Shown: one piece after another, positions 45,715 through 55,834 of the stretch
Layout: every line of letters begins with the position of its first letter
Position numbering within the stretch: position 1 is the stretch's first letter
Assembly: GCF_033115175.1 (NCBI RefSeq)
Contig: NC_084831.1
Location: forward strand, 78,191,502 to 78,255,501
Direction of reading: 5' to 3'
Source: Lepus europaeus
Lineage: Eukaryota; Chordata; Mammalia; Lagomorpha; Leporidae
Length of the DNA stretch: 64,000 nt
The notes under the pieces: model-generated
Told to the model about the DNA's origin: nothing
Seen by the model: only the letters and a program-made list of their open reading frames with translations
Databases searched by the model: none
Program-made: the position numbers and the translations under genes

Positions 45715-46663
45715 ACAAGTAGTTCTTGCACAAAAATGTTATATCACAACAGCAAACAATGTAAACGTCTTCTGCAAACTACATAAATACGATCATATCT
45801 GCCCGGATGTTCTTCTTTCTCTAGGTCAGAACATACTCTGCTTCCACAGCCAACTTTGGTCAGTAGCTTACGGGAGTACAACACTGTTTTCTTCTTGGCC
45901 AACTTGCCCTTCACCTTACCTTCTTAGGTCTTCGAAGGAGAATTCAAAATAGAACCCATGGCAAAATTCTGCCCACAAGTAAGACAAGTACAAGAAACAC
46001 GTGGATAACTCTGGGCAAAATATGAGACATGAAAAGCTCCCACGTATGCAGTCTGAGCAGCCATCAGTGGCTGAAACACAAGGGCTGAAGCGAAGCTCCC
46101 AGCTGAGGCTCTCCGTAAGGGATCCGGCCTGCTCATCCGCATACCTTTGACTCTGCTTTCTAGAAACGGCTAGTTTCCAAGGGGCACCTCTTTCTCCTTT
46201 CTCTTAGACCACAACAGGCTGTGTCTGCAGCTACTGTCCTCGATGGAGCAGTCTCGGTGCCAGCAGATTTACTTCGCCATCAGTGTCCCTGGAGTCTTTA
46301 AACACAAAGTTAGGTCATATAAACACACACGCAGGCACACGCATTGCACACGTGTGCACACTTGGAGCAGCACACTGAGGCCTGTTTCGCTCCCAAGGAG
46401 GCTTTAAACCTTTCCCTTGTTTGTTATTATTAAGTCAGCCTTTCCTCGGAATGTTCCTTTAGTTAAACATCAGGTTGAATCTGGAGCCTTTAACGGATTT
46501 GTTATTCTTAGGTTCCTACTGAACACCTAGCTACTGGCTATGTTTCTTTGAGGGGGAAAAAATTATCGCCCAAGCATCTCTAAAAAGTTCAAATGCATAC
46601 AGGAAGAACTACAGAGGCTTTCCAAGAAGCTACCTAAGGAGGCTCAAGTAACATTATTTATCA

Positions 46664-46669
46664 TTTATT
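46664..46669 (-). terminator. LPAR3: Proximal candidate poly(A) signal AATAAA for LPAR3
   Basis: First AATAAA downstream of the LPAR3 stop on the minus strand. About 30-60 nt further downstream the sequence becomes T- and GT-rich (around 46600-46640), as expected of a downstream element. Confidence 0.45.
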
Positions 46670-46947
46670 TTGGCCTGAGCCCTTTAACAACATCCTCTGT
46701 GTGGAGGCAGCAGAGCCCAGAGCGCCGGCGGGGCGGGCAGATGCGCTGAGCACTTCCCAGGACAAGCAGAAATCCACCCTGCGTGTTCTCAAAACGCCCA
46801 GTGTCCCTGCTTTGAAATTATGGAAGACAATATTTAAAAAAAAATCTAGCAGTGATCAATTCAGACTTCAAATAACACTGTCCACGGGCTTTGGTGGAGA
46901 CAGGTCACCCCAGAGGAGGCCCGGGTGGGCAGAGAGGCGTCCACAGC

Positions 46948-47279
46948 TTAGGAGCTGCTGCTTTTATTGCAGATTGTGCCTTGGCTAATGCTGTCTTCTA
47001 TGTACTGGCTGCCCGTGTCGCTCTTGCTGAGGACCGTGGAGGGCACCCGGGAGGGGCGCCTCTCGGGGCTGCTCTCCTGGCAGAAGCAGCAGATCATCTT
47101 CTTCATGGTGCTGTACATGTCCTCGTCCTTGTACGAGTAGATGATGGGGTTCATGACGGAGTTGAGCAGTGCCAGCAGCAGGAACCACCTCTTCACGTGC
47201 TGCACGCCGCACTGAGTGCAGTTCAGGCCGTCCAGGAGCAGCACCACCAGGCCCGGGGTCCAGCAGACCACAAACGCCC
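46948..47279 (-). CDS. LPAR3: LPAR3, last coding exon (C-terminal ~110 residues)
   Basis: LPAR3 is a seven-transmembrane, rhodopsin-family G-protein-coupled receptor for lysophosphatidic acid at the plasma membrane. What is seen: reading down from 47279 the frame begins with a codon split by the intron (last two bases GG), then AFVVCWTPGLVVLLLDG (end of TM6 with the CWxP motif), an extracellular loop with two cysteines (NCTQCG), TM7 with LNSVMNPIIYSYKDEDMY (NPxxY motif), an MKKMICCFCQ segment whose cysteines are likely palmitoylation sites, and a Ser-rich tail ending in NKSSSS before TAA at 46948-46950. A pyrimidine-rich acceptor (TTCTCTCTCCCCAG) ends at 47280. An intron inside TM6 is the known arrangement of LPAR1-3, so this is the final exon. 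The tail matches LPAR3 rather than LPAR1 or LPAR2 (for example SQYIEDSISQG). The frame is intact, with no stop or frameshift. The remaining coding exon lies beyond 64000. Confidence 0.97.
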
Positions 47280-47300
47280 CTGGGGAGAGAGAAGAGGAAG
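47265..47300 (-). promoter_or_regulatory. LPAR3: Splice acceptor of the LPAR3 terminal exon
   Basis: Reading the minus strand from 47300 there is a nearly pure pyrimidine tract followed by CCCCAG ending at 47280, and then exon sequence in frame with the receptor. The junction splits a glycine codon after its first base, consistent with the TM6 intron of the LPA receptor family. Confidence 0.9.
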
Positions 47301-47700
47301 CAACAGGTGCTCAGACTCCAGGCTGCTTACTCGGGCCTCCTTTCTCCCAGCTTTTGGTCAGTGGCATCCAGGGATCGTAAGGACTTGTTTGGGCAACTGC
47401 AAAGCAGACTTGCACCCTTCATCTAAGCAAATCTGTGCTTTGGGAAGGCAAACAGCTGGGAACTGCCTTGATTATCAGCCACATTCTAGTTCCCTTTCTT
47501 ATCTGCAAAGAAGCACTGCACATCCATGATCTCTGGCTGTTCTCTGAACCATGCTGGGTGGCACCTGCTATCACTGTCCACACTTGACAGCTGAGAAAAT
47601 TGTGGCTCAATTCCAGGGTGAAATGGTGGGGGAGGACTCCCTGCCTCCAGGGCTTACACACTTAATCTTAAATTCTTCTGTTTTCTAAATTAGATTTTTT

Positions 47701-48027
47701 TTTTTTTTTGGACAGGCAGAGTTAGACAGTGAGAGAGAGAGAAACAGAGAGAAAGGTCTTCCTTCCGTTGGTTCACCCCACAAATGGCTGCTACGGCCGG
47801 CGCGCTGTGCCGATTCGAAGCCAGGAGCCAGGTGCTTCCTCCTGGTCTCCCATGCGGGTGCAGGGCCCAAGCACTTGGGCCATCCTCCACTGTCTTTCCG
47901 GGCCACAGCAGAGAGCTAGACTGGAAGAGGAGCAACCAGGACAGAATCCGGCACCCCAACCAGGACTAGAATCCGGGGTGCTGGTGCCGCAGGCGTAGGA
48001 TTAGCCTATTGAGCCGCGGTGCTGGCC
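47701..48027 (-). mobile_element. CSINE2, minus strand, in LPAR3 intron
   Basis: 17-bp TSD TCTAAATTAGATTTTTT at 47684-47700 and 48028-48044. Same orientation as LPAR3 transcription. Confidence 0.93.
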
Positions 48028-48044
48028 TCTAAATTAGATTTTTT

Positions 48045-48439
48045 TAGTGCTTTTCTGCAAATAAGATGGACTACAGCTACTGCATTCTCCTAGTGTTTTA
48101 ACTAAATTACCTACTCACAAATTTCATTCTTCATACATCTGTGTTGATGCTTAGGAAGCACTCCATTCTTGTTGACATAGTCACAGGCTATCTGCTTAAT
48201 CATAGGCTCTAGGTTTAGATTTGTTTTGCCTGAAATAAATGTTTCATGATAGGATCGTTAGAAACATGCTCTTTAAATTCTGCAACAACTGAATGTGAAC
48301 AGTGAAGTCTCTTCTGAGTCTCCAGGCAGTGGGTCATACTTATCTCTGAATTCTGTGATAGTTTTCTCCTAACATGAGACAGAGGCTCAACACTGCCCAA
48401 CTTAGTTGTAATAACCTCTGATAGCATTAATAGGTAACC
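48045..48439. other. Intronic sequence, nothing firm recognised
   Basis: A 70-codon minus frame (48215-48427) is present but unlike any protein I recognise. Confidence 0.3.
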
Positions 48440-48595
48440 TTTATGCTTACTATAAGCCAGATGCTGGTGTCAATTCTTTCCTTGACTAACGCATAGGACC
48501 GCTCTGTGGAGTTTGGCATTATTGTCCCCAGTAAAAAATGAGGCTCGAGAGAATTTCACTAACTTGCCTATGATCAAGTAGCTTTTAAGGGATAC
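48440..48595 (-). mobile_element. MIR SINE, minus strand
   Basis: 'ttactataagccagatgctg', 'ggcattattgtccccagtaa', 'aaatgaggctcgagagaatt'. Confidence 0.7.
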
Positions 48596-48696
48596 CTATT
48601 TTTGAACACAGGCAGTCTTTCTCCATAGGCTGTGCCCTTGTCCACTGGGTGACCCAACTCTGTAGTATGCCCATTCAACAAAGATTCATCTCATTT

Positions 48697-49352
48697 TTTA
48701 AAAAAGATTTATTTGTTTATTTGAAAGTCAGTTAGGGCCCGGCGCTGTGGCTCACTTGGTTAATCCTCCACCTGTGGCGCCAGCATCCCATATGGGCGCC
48801 GGGTTCTAGTCCCGGTTGCTCCTCTTCCAGGCCAGCTCTCTGCTGTGGCCCGGGAGTGCAGTGGAGGATGGCCCAGGTGCTTGGGCCCCTGCAACCACAT
48901 GGGAGACTAGGGAGAGGCACCTGGCTCCTGGCTTCGGATCAGCACAGCGCCAGCCATGGCGGCCATTTGGGGAGTGAACCAACAGAAGGAAGACCTTTCT
49001 CTGTTTCTCTCTCTCACTATCTATAACTCTACTTATCAAATAAATAAATAAAAATAAATAAAAAATTTTTAAAAGTCAGTTATAAGTTATATATATATAG
49101 AGAGAGACCTTCCATCCACTGGTTTATTCCCCAAATGGCCACCACAGCTGGAGCAGGGCCAGTCTGAAGCCAGAAGCTTCTTCCGAGTCTCCCATGTGGG
49201 CCAAAGGACTTGGGTTATCCTCTGCTGCTTTCCCAGGTGCATTAGCAGGAAGCTGGATCAGAAGCAGAACAGTCGGGACTCAAACCAGTACGCATATAGG
49301 ATGCTAGCATTGCAGACTATGGCTAACCCTGCTGTGCCACAGTGTTGGCCCC
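48697..49352 (-). mobile_element. Outer CSINE, minus strand, carrying a nested CSINE2
   Basis: Starts TTTTTAAAAAAGATTTATTTG and is broken at GAAAGTCAGTTA. Resumes TATAAGTTATATATATATAG and ends GCCACAGTGTTGGCCCC. Outer TSD of the TCATCTCATT type at about 48688 and 49354. Confidence 0.88.
48735..49071 (+). mobile_element. Inner CSINE2, plus strand
   Basis: TSD AAAGTCAGTTA at 48724-48734 and 49072-49082, which lies inside the outer SINE. GGGCCCGGCGCTGTGGCTC to CTACTTATCAAATAAATAAA. Confidence 0.93.
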
Positions 49353-49609
49353 CTCATCTCATTCTTTAAATGTGCTAGGAGCTATAGCAGACAGTCAACA
49401 AGGTAGAGACCGACCAAACATCCAGAAAGCTAAAATGCTAATGGAAGAGAGAGACTAAACAAGCGAGTCTATACAGTGTATCACCAACTAGTTATGCTTA
49501 CTGGTTGGAATGGGTTCTGGAGAGTACTACTGTGGTTTTAACTTCTTTCCAGCAAGACAAGTAAAGAATTACAGAGAAGTGCTGGAAGGCAGGAAAGTTC
49601 TGTGCTCAG

Positions 49610-49785
49610 GTCTACACCTGATGAGCTACTCTAGTTAGGTGAATTACTTCTCTGAGCCTCTATTCTCTCCTTTATAAAATAAAGATCATGAACTGAATTG
49701 GCTGGGAGGTGGTTGGAAGGATTAGAGATAACGGAAAATGATGCCCAACACTGTGTTTGGTTTACTAAGTAGTGATTATTCTAGC
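49610..49785 (+). mobile_element. MIR SINE, plus strand
   Basis: 'gaattacttctctgagcctc', 'tcctttataaaataaagatc', 'ggaaggattagagataacgg'. Confidence 0.65.
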
Positions 49786-50024
49786 TTCTTCATTCCCAAC
49801 AAAATCTGATGTCTCTGAAGTAGCTGGAGGGTCTGGTCCTCTGTTTCATGAGTATAGTTCACAAAACACTCCCTTTTTTCTCTGTCCTCTATTGTTACTG
49901 GTCTCGGTGATGTATGTGGACAAAGAACTGGATGTGGAGATAAGAGATCAGAGATGTGGGTCCTAACTGCATGGCCCTGGGCTTTGCTCAGTTCTAAACT
50001 GAGGACTGCAGGCTAGGTCTGGGA

Positions 50025-50250
50025 TTTTTCAAAACATGGGTCAGGATTCCTTGGTGGATATATAGTTTAATGGGTTCGATCAGTTTTTTTGTTTGTTTGT
50101 TTTTGTTTTAAATGACAGAGAAGAATAGAGTAGCTCCAAGTACATAATGTAGACCAAGGGAAGCTCTCTTTCATGAAAAGTGTTTTTTAAAAACACATTA
50201 TATTTATGTATATATTGCATATAAATAAAAGTCTATTTCTTACTACTGGG
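50025..50250 (+). mobile_element. Old hAT-type element fragment
   Basis: 'caaaacatgggtcaggattc', 'gtacataatgtagaccaagg', 'cttactactgggcttggtca' resemble a common mammalian hAT relic. A second piece of the same type is at 54930-55066. Name not asserted. Confidence 0.4.
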
Positions 50251-50889
50251 CTTGGTCAAACATTCTGAAAACACCAGTGCAGGAGACAACTCCAGTTACA
50301 ACAGTAACAAGTGTTAGAACAGTAGCACTTGTATTCTCTGACTCTCCCAGGGAGGGGGCTGCCAGGCAGTCCTGAGAGGAGAACCACACACAGCAGACTT
50401 CAAAGCACTGGAGCTGCCAGGTCGGAAGTAAAGAATCTTTGCTACATGCGATCGCATAATTCCAAAGAAATCCTGCTGGAAGTGTTCCAAGGCCCTTGTA
50501 TTAATGGGAAGGAGGGGAAAACTTTATAAAAGTACACATCCCAATTTAATAGAGGATATTACTTGCAAACTAACATAAGGAGGGAAATGCAACTAAAAGA
50601 GAAAAACTCTCAATACAAAAGAAAGGAGGTAGCAACAAGTGCAATATATGAAGAAAATGGAACAACTGCAGTTTGATGATGGAAATGAATACAAATACAT
50701 TGATAATCAAAGTCAATGAAAATTAAGATATAGTTTAAAGACAGATGAATCTAAGCAACTTGAGGTCTAACATTATATCCTTATGAATATTGACACAAAA
50801 TTTATCATCATGCAATAATTCATATTTATTTTCCCTTTGTGTCAAATTACATAAAATAAACCACTCAGTTAACCCTTGACAACTTTTTG
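50251..50889. other. Intronic sequence, nothing recognised
   Basis: AT-rich toward 50800. No gene or repeat called. Confidence 0.35.
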
Positions 50890-51110
50890 TTGAGTAATAA
50901 TTTTGTATCTGGCAGTAAGAATTTAAATAAATTAACTCATGTAATGTTCATATCGACACTTGGAAACAGGCACTAATACTGCCCTCATTTTAAGCCTGAG
51001 GGAACGGAGGCACAGAGAAATTAGGTGACATTCTCAAAGTCATACAGCTGATCAGAGGCAGAGGCAGGATTGCAGTCCAGGAAGCCTGGGTCCAGAGCCT
51101 GCACTCTGTC
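50890..51110 (-). mobile_element. MIR SINE, minus strand
   Basis: 'acaggcactaatactgccct', 'ggaacggaggcacagagaaa', 'aaagtcatacagctgatcag', 'cagaggcaggattgcagtcc'. Well preserved. Confidence 0.82.
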
Positions 51111-51227
51111 CACCTGCCTGGCTGCCCACAGTGGGCCACAAAGTGAGTAATGGGAGATGGGCGGAGATACTTCTGGACTTTGAAGTCGCCACTGTTGGTT
51201 TGCTAACAAAAGGGTTTTCTGGCCAGA

Positions 51228-51365
51228 GAAGGAAGGAAGAAAGGAAGGAAGGAAGGAAGGAAGGAAGGAAGGAAGGAAGGAAGTTGGATTGGAGGGAAGG
51301 AGGGGGGACTGGAAAGAAGGAAACAAGGGAGGGAGGGACAGAGGGAGAAAGGTAGGGAGAGGAGG
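51228..51365. repeat. (GGAA)n microsatellite and flanking purine-rich tract
   Basis: A near-pure run of about 13-14 GGAA/GAAG tetranucleotides at 51228-51284 inside a longer GA-rich tract to about 51365. Confidence 0.95.
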
Positions 51366-52557
51366 AGGAAGGCGGAAGGACAACAAACGTAGAGGCTGGC
51401 CATGGGGTTAGAACAGAGACAAGCATCTCTGCTCTGTCCTTATTCTGTTTCCAATGGCAGCAAAGGCCAAGGCATCTGGGAAGAGCAGCCCCCTAACACC
51501 AGGCTGCTAAACTAGAGCATGGCTGCTTCAGGGAAGTTGCCCTGAGCTGACCGCATGCCCGGGGGAACATGGCCATTCTGACTCCTCCGTCCAAAGGCCA
51601 GGCTTTCTTTCCAAACACATCTCAGAACAGATGCTCAGTTCATCCAGCAGTTTGTTGGTGAGGGCTTTTTACTCTGTGTCATCAGCTATATATGAAGCAC
51701 CCAAGAAAAAATTTAAAAGAAGAAAATGTCAAGAATGGTTTTGGCTCTGGGAATCTGTAACCTTAGAGAGACCTTAGAGAATGCGTATAGAAAGACACAA
51801 ATGGGCAACTGTTCTAATTCTTAAAAGCTGGGAAAGTCTGCGTGTGTGTGTGTGTGTATGTGTGTTTGTGTATCTGAAATATATGTATCAGCCAGTCCCC
51901 TATTAGTCTTCAATAAATTGTAAAAGAAGAAACTAAAAGGTTTGCTGTTTGTGTGCTAGTGTTTAGTCTCAATGCTCGGACTACAACTGCTGGGAACCAG
52001 AGGGGTTCAGAGAGAAGAGGTCGTGCTAGGCCCAAATCTCTTTAAAAACAAACAGGAATGAGTCCAGAAGTGTCTACCTGGGACCCAGGAGGTCTGGTTC
52101 CCCTGGAGAAGAAAAGGCCCAGAAAAGACATGTGTTAGCCATCTCCCAGAACCTGAAGGGCATCACACAGCGAGAGGAAGCACAGAGGCGTCTCGGGCCG
52201 TGCCAGAAGGTCACCTGAACAAGTGGAAAAGGACAAAGAGACAAGACTGGGATGTCACACCTCCTCCAAGCAGATGAAGGGACGGCAGAGAGGAGTCTGC
52301 TGTTCAGCACACACACAGCCTCCCCTGACCAGCCACTTCCTTTGCCTGGATTGTCCTGAGACAAACAAGGGCAAGGGATTTTTTTTCCTAAATGAAAGGG
52401 AGGGCTTAGTGTTCATTTTACACGTAAAAAAACTCCCTAAATTCTACTGAACTATGAGTTTCTACTTCTCATAAAATTCAAGTAAATATGACTTATTTCA
52501 CGTACACAATACGGGAACAGGATGGTTAGGCTAAGAACTGATTATAATGGTTTCACT
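51366..52557. other. Intronic sequence with a (TG)n run
   Basis: (GT)n at about 51842-51868. Otherwise no gene or repeat recognised in about 1.2 kb. Confidence 0.4.
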
Positions 52558-52738
52558 AAGATGTTGGTTCCCAAGCTTGGCTGGCCATCCATACTACCAT
52601 GGGAGATTTTTAATCATGCAAATTCTGATTGGGATCCACATCAGATCCAACAATCAGAACCTCAGGGGGATATGAAAATCTGTAGGACTAAGAAGTTCCG
52701 TAGGTAATTATGATACACGATTAGTTTTGAGAACTATT
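52558..52738 (+). mobile_element. hAT-Charlie element (MER5/MER20-like)
   Basis: 'aagatgttggttcccaagct', 'gcaaattctgattgggatcc', 'caatcagaacctcaggggga', 'ttagttttgagaactattta' follow the usual order of such elements. Confidence 0.6.
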
Positions 52739-52917
52739 TATACTGAGTCCAAATGGCTTCATCAAGCTGATTCCGTCAGCAAAATCACAGACTCTTACAG
52801 ACTTAGCAATGAGCCATGGAAAAGACTGTGGGTAGAATTCTCTAAAACAGGAAAATAAGCATCTGTAGAGATTAGTATCTTCAATTTGTACTTGGACAAA
52901 TGGGCACATAACACATA

Positions 52918-53395
52918 AATACGAGGAATCTTCAAAAAGTTTGTGATTTCAAATATATATTATGAAAAATCTATGCAGATTTCAATTAATTTTTGTACCA
53001 TAATAAACTTATCTTTGAATTCCATTTTCCATAAATTATTTATTTGAAAGGTAGTGTTAGAGAGAGAGAAAGAGGAAGAGAGAGAAAGAGAAAGAGAGAT
53101 CTTCCATCTGCTGATTTACTCCTCAAATGGCTGCAATAGCCGGCCAAAGCCAAAGCCAGGACCCTGGAAATCCATCTGGGTCTTCCATGTGGGTAAAGGA
53201 ACCCAAGTAGTTGGGCCTTCCTCCTCTGCTTTCCCAGGCACACAAGCAAGGAGCTGGATTGGAAGTAGAGCAGCTGGGACTTGAACCTGCACTCATTTGG
53301 GATGCTGCATTGTGGGCAGCAGTTTAACCATGCTGTGTCACAATTGCTGGCCCTTTTCCACAAACTTTTTGAAGTATCTTCACAAATTTACCAAC
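52918..53395. mobile_element. Mariner-like MITE with terminal inverted repeats, split by a CSINE
   Basis: Left end ACGAGGAATCTTCAAAAAGTTTGTG at 52920 (first part CGAGGAATCTTCAAAAAG), right end CCACAAACTTTTTGAAGTATC at 53360-53380. Without the SINE the element is about 150 bp. Same ends as the copy at 31800-31886. Confidence 0.7.
53032..53353 (-). mobile_element. CSINE, minus strand, inside the MITE
   Basis: AAATTATTTATTTGAAAGG to GTCACAATTGCTGGCCC. The MITE's TTTTCCA sequence is present on both sides. Confidence 0.87.
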
Positions 53396-53444
53396 ACTGG
53401 TAGCAAAGCCACTCTATAGGCCACGCATACACAGTTCTCCTCCA

Positions 53445-53640
53445 GGCCTCTGTTGATTACTTGGTTTGCTCTGCCAGGCATGCCTTCCCACCTCTCAGTG
53501 CAAGGTCTATGTTTCTTTCTAAGCTTAGCTCATATTCCACTTCCTCCACTGAACCGCTCCCATTTCTCCAACCCACAGTGACCACTCCCCATCCCTATTC
53601 TTGTGGCACTGGGTACATTATTTGCTTAACTCCATGCTAG
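53445..53640 (+). mobile_element. L2 LINE fragment
   Basis: 'tctaagcttagctcatattc', 'cacttcctccactgaaccgc', 'ttcttgtggcactgggtaca'. Confidence 0.6.
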
Positions 53641-53860
53641 CATTTCCTGAGAGCTCTGGGCCATGCCATGTGCGTAGGGCTTCAATGCTCCTCTCTTTCA
53701 AACCTGCTACAAGCTCACTACTCTTTCCATTATCTCCATCTAACATGAAAAAGTTGAAGTTCAATAGCTTTTCCTAGGTTCAGAAGCCAACAAATAGAAG
53801 AGTTATATCTCGAACCCGAGCCTTCCCAATAGACGCTCTTGAGCACTATGTTATGATGGA
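53641..53860 (-). mobile_element. MIR SINE, minus strand
   Basis: 'ctctttccattatctccatc', 'taacatgaaaaagttgaagt', 'ttatatctcgaacccgagcc'. Confidence 0.6.
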
Positions 53861-54028
53861 GATAGGTTTTAATACATGAGTCCTATCTCTCAGACACATT
53901 ACAGACTTACTAAGCATGCAAGCTGTGCCTCACACCCATTTGTATCCTGAGAACTGAGCAAGAAGCCCACATTTAGTAGCAGGAGAGATGAGTTAGGTGA
54001 ATGTAACTGAAGTTAATTAATAGTCAAT

Positions 54029-54425
54029 AGAGGCTTCCTTTCCAACTTGGCCCCTATGAGATGGCTCTCACAAAGAAGGGTGGCAAGAAGAAGGGCCATT
54101 CTGCCATCAACCAGGTGGTGACCCAAGGGTCCACTATCAACGTTCACAAGTGCATCCATGGAGTGGGCTTCAACAAGTGCGCCCCTCAGGCACTCACAGA
54201 GATCCAGACATTTACCATGAAAGAGAGGGGACTCCAGATGTGTGCATCGATACCAGGCTCAGCATCAAAGGAATAAGGAATGTCCCATACCACATTCGCG
54301 AGAGATTGTCCAGAAAACATAATGAGGATGAAGAGTCGCCAAACAAGCTCCATGCTTTGGTTACCTATGTACCTGTTACCACTTTCAAAAATCTGCAGTC
54401 AATGTGGATGAGAACTGATTAAGTC
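54029..54425 (+). pseudogene. RPL31: RPL31 processed pseudogene
   Basis: Decayed, intronless copy of the mRNA for ribosomal protein eL31 of the 60S subunit. The sequence CTTCCTTTCCAACTTGG upstream of the ATG matches the RPL31 5' leader. From the ATG at 54061 the frame reads [17 protein letters not shown], then [14 protein letters not shown], recognisable RPL31. Near 54231 one base is lost (MKERG then LQ instead of TPD), so the match continues in the next frame as [36 protein letters not shown] and [16 protein letters not shown] second lesion removes about 12 bases (four residues of the NKAVWAK segment). The normal stop is changed, and the copy runs into GATTAA near 54416-54421. No introns are present, and no poly(A) tail is obvious after 54425. 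It lies inside the LPAR3 intron, opposite in strand to LPAR3. The frameshift rules out a functional eL31. Confidence 0.93.
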
Positions 54426-54920
54426 AGTACAGCGCCAGGTACTGTACCAGATGCAGCTCTTGTTGATGTAAGTAGTGCACTGTCTTGCCCATCAGGGACT
54501 GACAGGGATGGAACCTGAACATGGTGACTCTAGTACTGTCACAGAAAATTAGCTGAAGTGATGAAACACAGCATGATGCATTTGAGGAATTCCACAAAGT
54601 TTGGGATGGCTTTTAACCAGAAAGGCAACTGAGAAGGGAACATGGGGCCAGACCCAAAGGACCCTGTGTGAAGTACTCAGGAGTTTGGATTAAAGCACAG
54701 ACACTGTCAGCCTTTTACAACCAGGAGTTCATCCAGAGACTTTAGTCTGAATGCCTTCAGACATCCATTGTATATAATGAAATAACTTCTTCCAAGTATC
54801 TACAATGATATGAATTATATACTGCTTTTGAGAAGATTAAGGAAATATTTCTCTATTCTATGGTTCATAAAGAAACCCTAATGAGAAAGCTCAGATCAAA
54901 GGTTTTTCAGACTCAGTAGC
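54426..54920. other. Unclassified sequence downstream of the RPL31 retrocopy
   Basis: Unique-looking sequence that follows the pseudogene without a poly(A) tail. No recognised gene or repeat, and no long open frame on either strand. Confidence 0.4.
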
Positions 54921-54929
54921 AACTCACTT

Positions 54930-55066
54930 GGTTGTGAAATCAATTTAGTTGGTTTGCAATCAGCAATTTAAAAAAAGGTGAATCAGAAAACTTCAGAGTA
55001 CATCAAGTATAGTACGAAAGTTATTTCAGCTATATTCCAAAACATATGTGTATTGCCCTGTGATAT
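54930..55066 (+). mobile_element. Old hAT-type element fragment
   Basis: 'gttgtgaaatcaatttagtt', 'agagtacatcaagtatagta' and 'acatatgtgtattgccctg', paralleling 50025-50250. Confidence 0.45.
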
Positions 55067-55083
55067 AGAATGTATACATTTCT

Positions 55084-55426
55084 CTCTCTCTCTCTCTCTC
55101 TTTTTAAAGATTTATTTATTTATTTGAAAGTCAGAGTTGCACAGAGAAGGAAAGGCAGAAAGAGAGAGGTCTTCCATCCGCTGGTTCACTACCCAATTGG
55201 CCGCAACAGCCAAAGCTGAGTCGATCCAAAGCCAGGAGCCAAGAGCTTCTTCCAGGTCTCCCATGTGGGTGCAGGGGCCCAAGGACTTGGGCCATCCTCC
55301 ATTGCTTTCCTAAGCCACAGCAGAGAGCTGGATCAGAAGTGAAGCAGCCGGGTATCAAATCGGCACGCGTATGGGATGCTGGCCAGCACCCACAGGCTTA
55401 ACCCACTCTGCCAGAGCGCCGTCCCT
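55084..55426 (-). mobile_element. CSINE, minus strand
   Basis: TSD GAATGTATACATTTCT / GAATGTATATATTTCT at 55068-55083 and 55427-55442. (TC)n at its start. Confidence 0.92.
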
Positions 55427-55538
55427 GAATGTATATATTTCTTATTGTGGGATTCAATTTTTAAAATCAGAAGCTTGAGATCTGCTTCCACAGATCTGTG
55501 GCTGAAACAATTTTTTAAAAATAATATCACCCATATAT

Positions 55539-55834
55539 TTTTGAAGATTTATTATTTATTTGAAAGGTAGAGTTACAGAGAGAAGGAGAGACAGAGATCT
55601 TCTATCTGCTGGTTTACTCCCCTAAAGGTTTCAAAGCCAGGAGCCAAGAGCTTCTTCTGGGTTTCCCATGTGGCTGCAGGGGCCCAGGGATTTTGGCCAT
55701 CCTCCACTGTTTTCCCAGGTGCATGAACAGGGAGTTGAATTGGAAGTGGAGCAGCTGGAACTCGAACCAGTACCCATATGGGATGCTGGCACAGCAGGCC
55801 ACAGCTTAACCCACTGCTCCATGGCACTGGCCCC
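55539..55834 (-). mobile_element. CSINE, minus strand, slightly shortened
   Basis: TTTTTGAAGATTTATTATTTA to CTCCATGGCACTGGCCCC. A ~40-base segment before CCAAAGCCAGGAG is missing. Confidence 0.87.

Larger units (their letters stand above)
45575..46947 (-). other. LPAR3: LPAR3 3' untranslated region, outer limit (end not proven)
   Basis: Sequence directly downstream of the stop codon. It is free of recognisable SINE or LINE insertions for about 1.4 kb, unlike its surroundings. Minus-strand AATAAA hexamers occur at 46664-46669, 45709-45714 and 45575-45580. The first would give a 3' UTR of about 300 nt and the last two about 1.2-1.4 kb. Which is used cannot be told from sequence alone. Confidence 0.5.

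Noticed and set aside
46891..47529. 212-codon plus-strand open frame, the longest in the window
   Set aside because: It is antisense to the LPAR3 exon and runs through the splice acceptor into the intron. Its length comes from the GC-rich coding strand opposite.
48215..48427. 70-codon minus-strand frame that reads like ordinary protein
   Set aside because: No recognised family, no splice context and no conservation information. The length is expected by chance.
51021..51426. Minus-strand frames rich in repeated FLPS units
   Set aside because: Pure translation of the GGAA microsatellite; no protein repeat.
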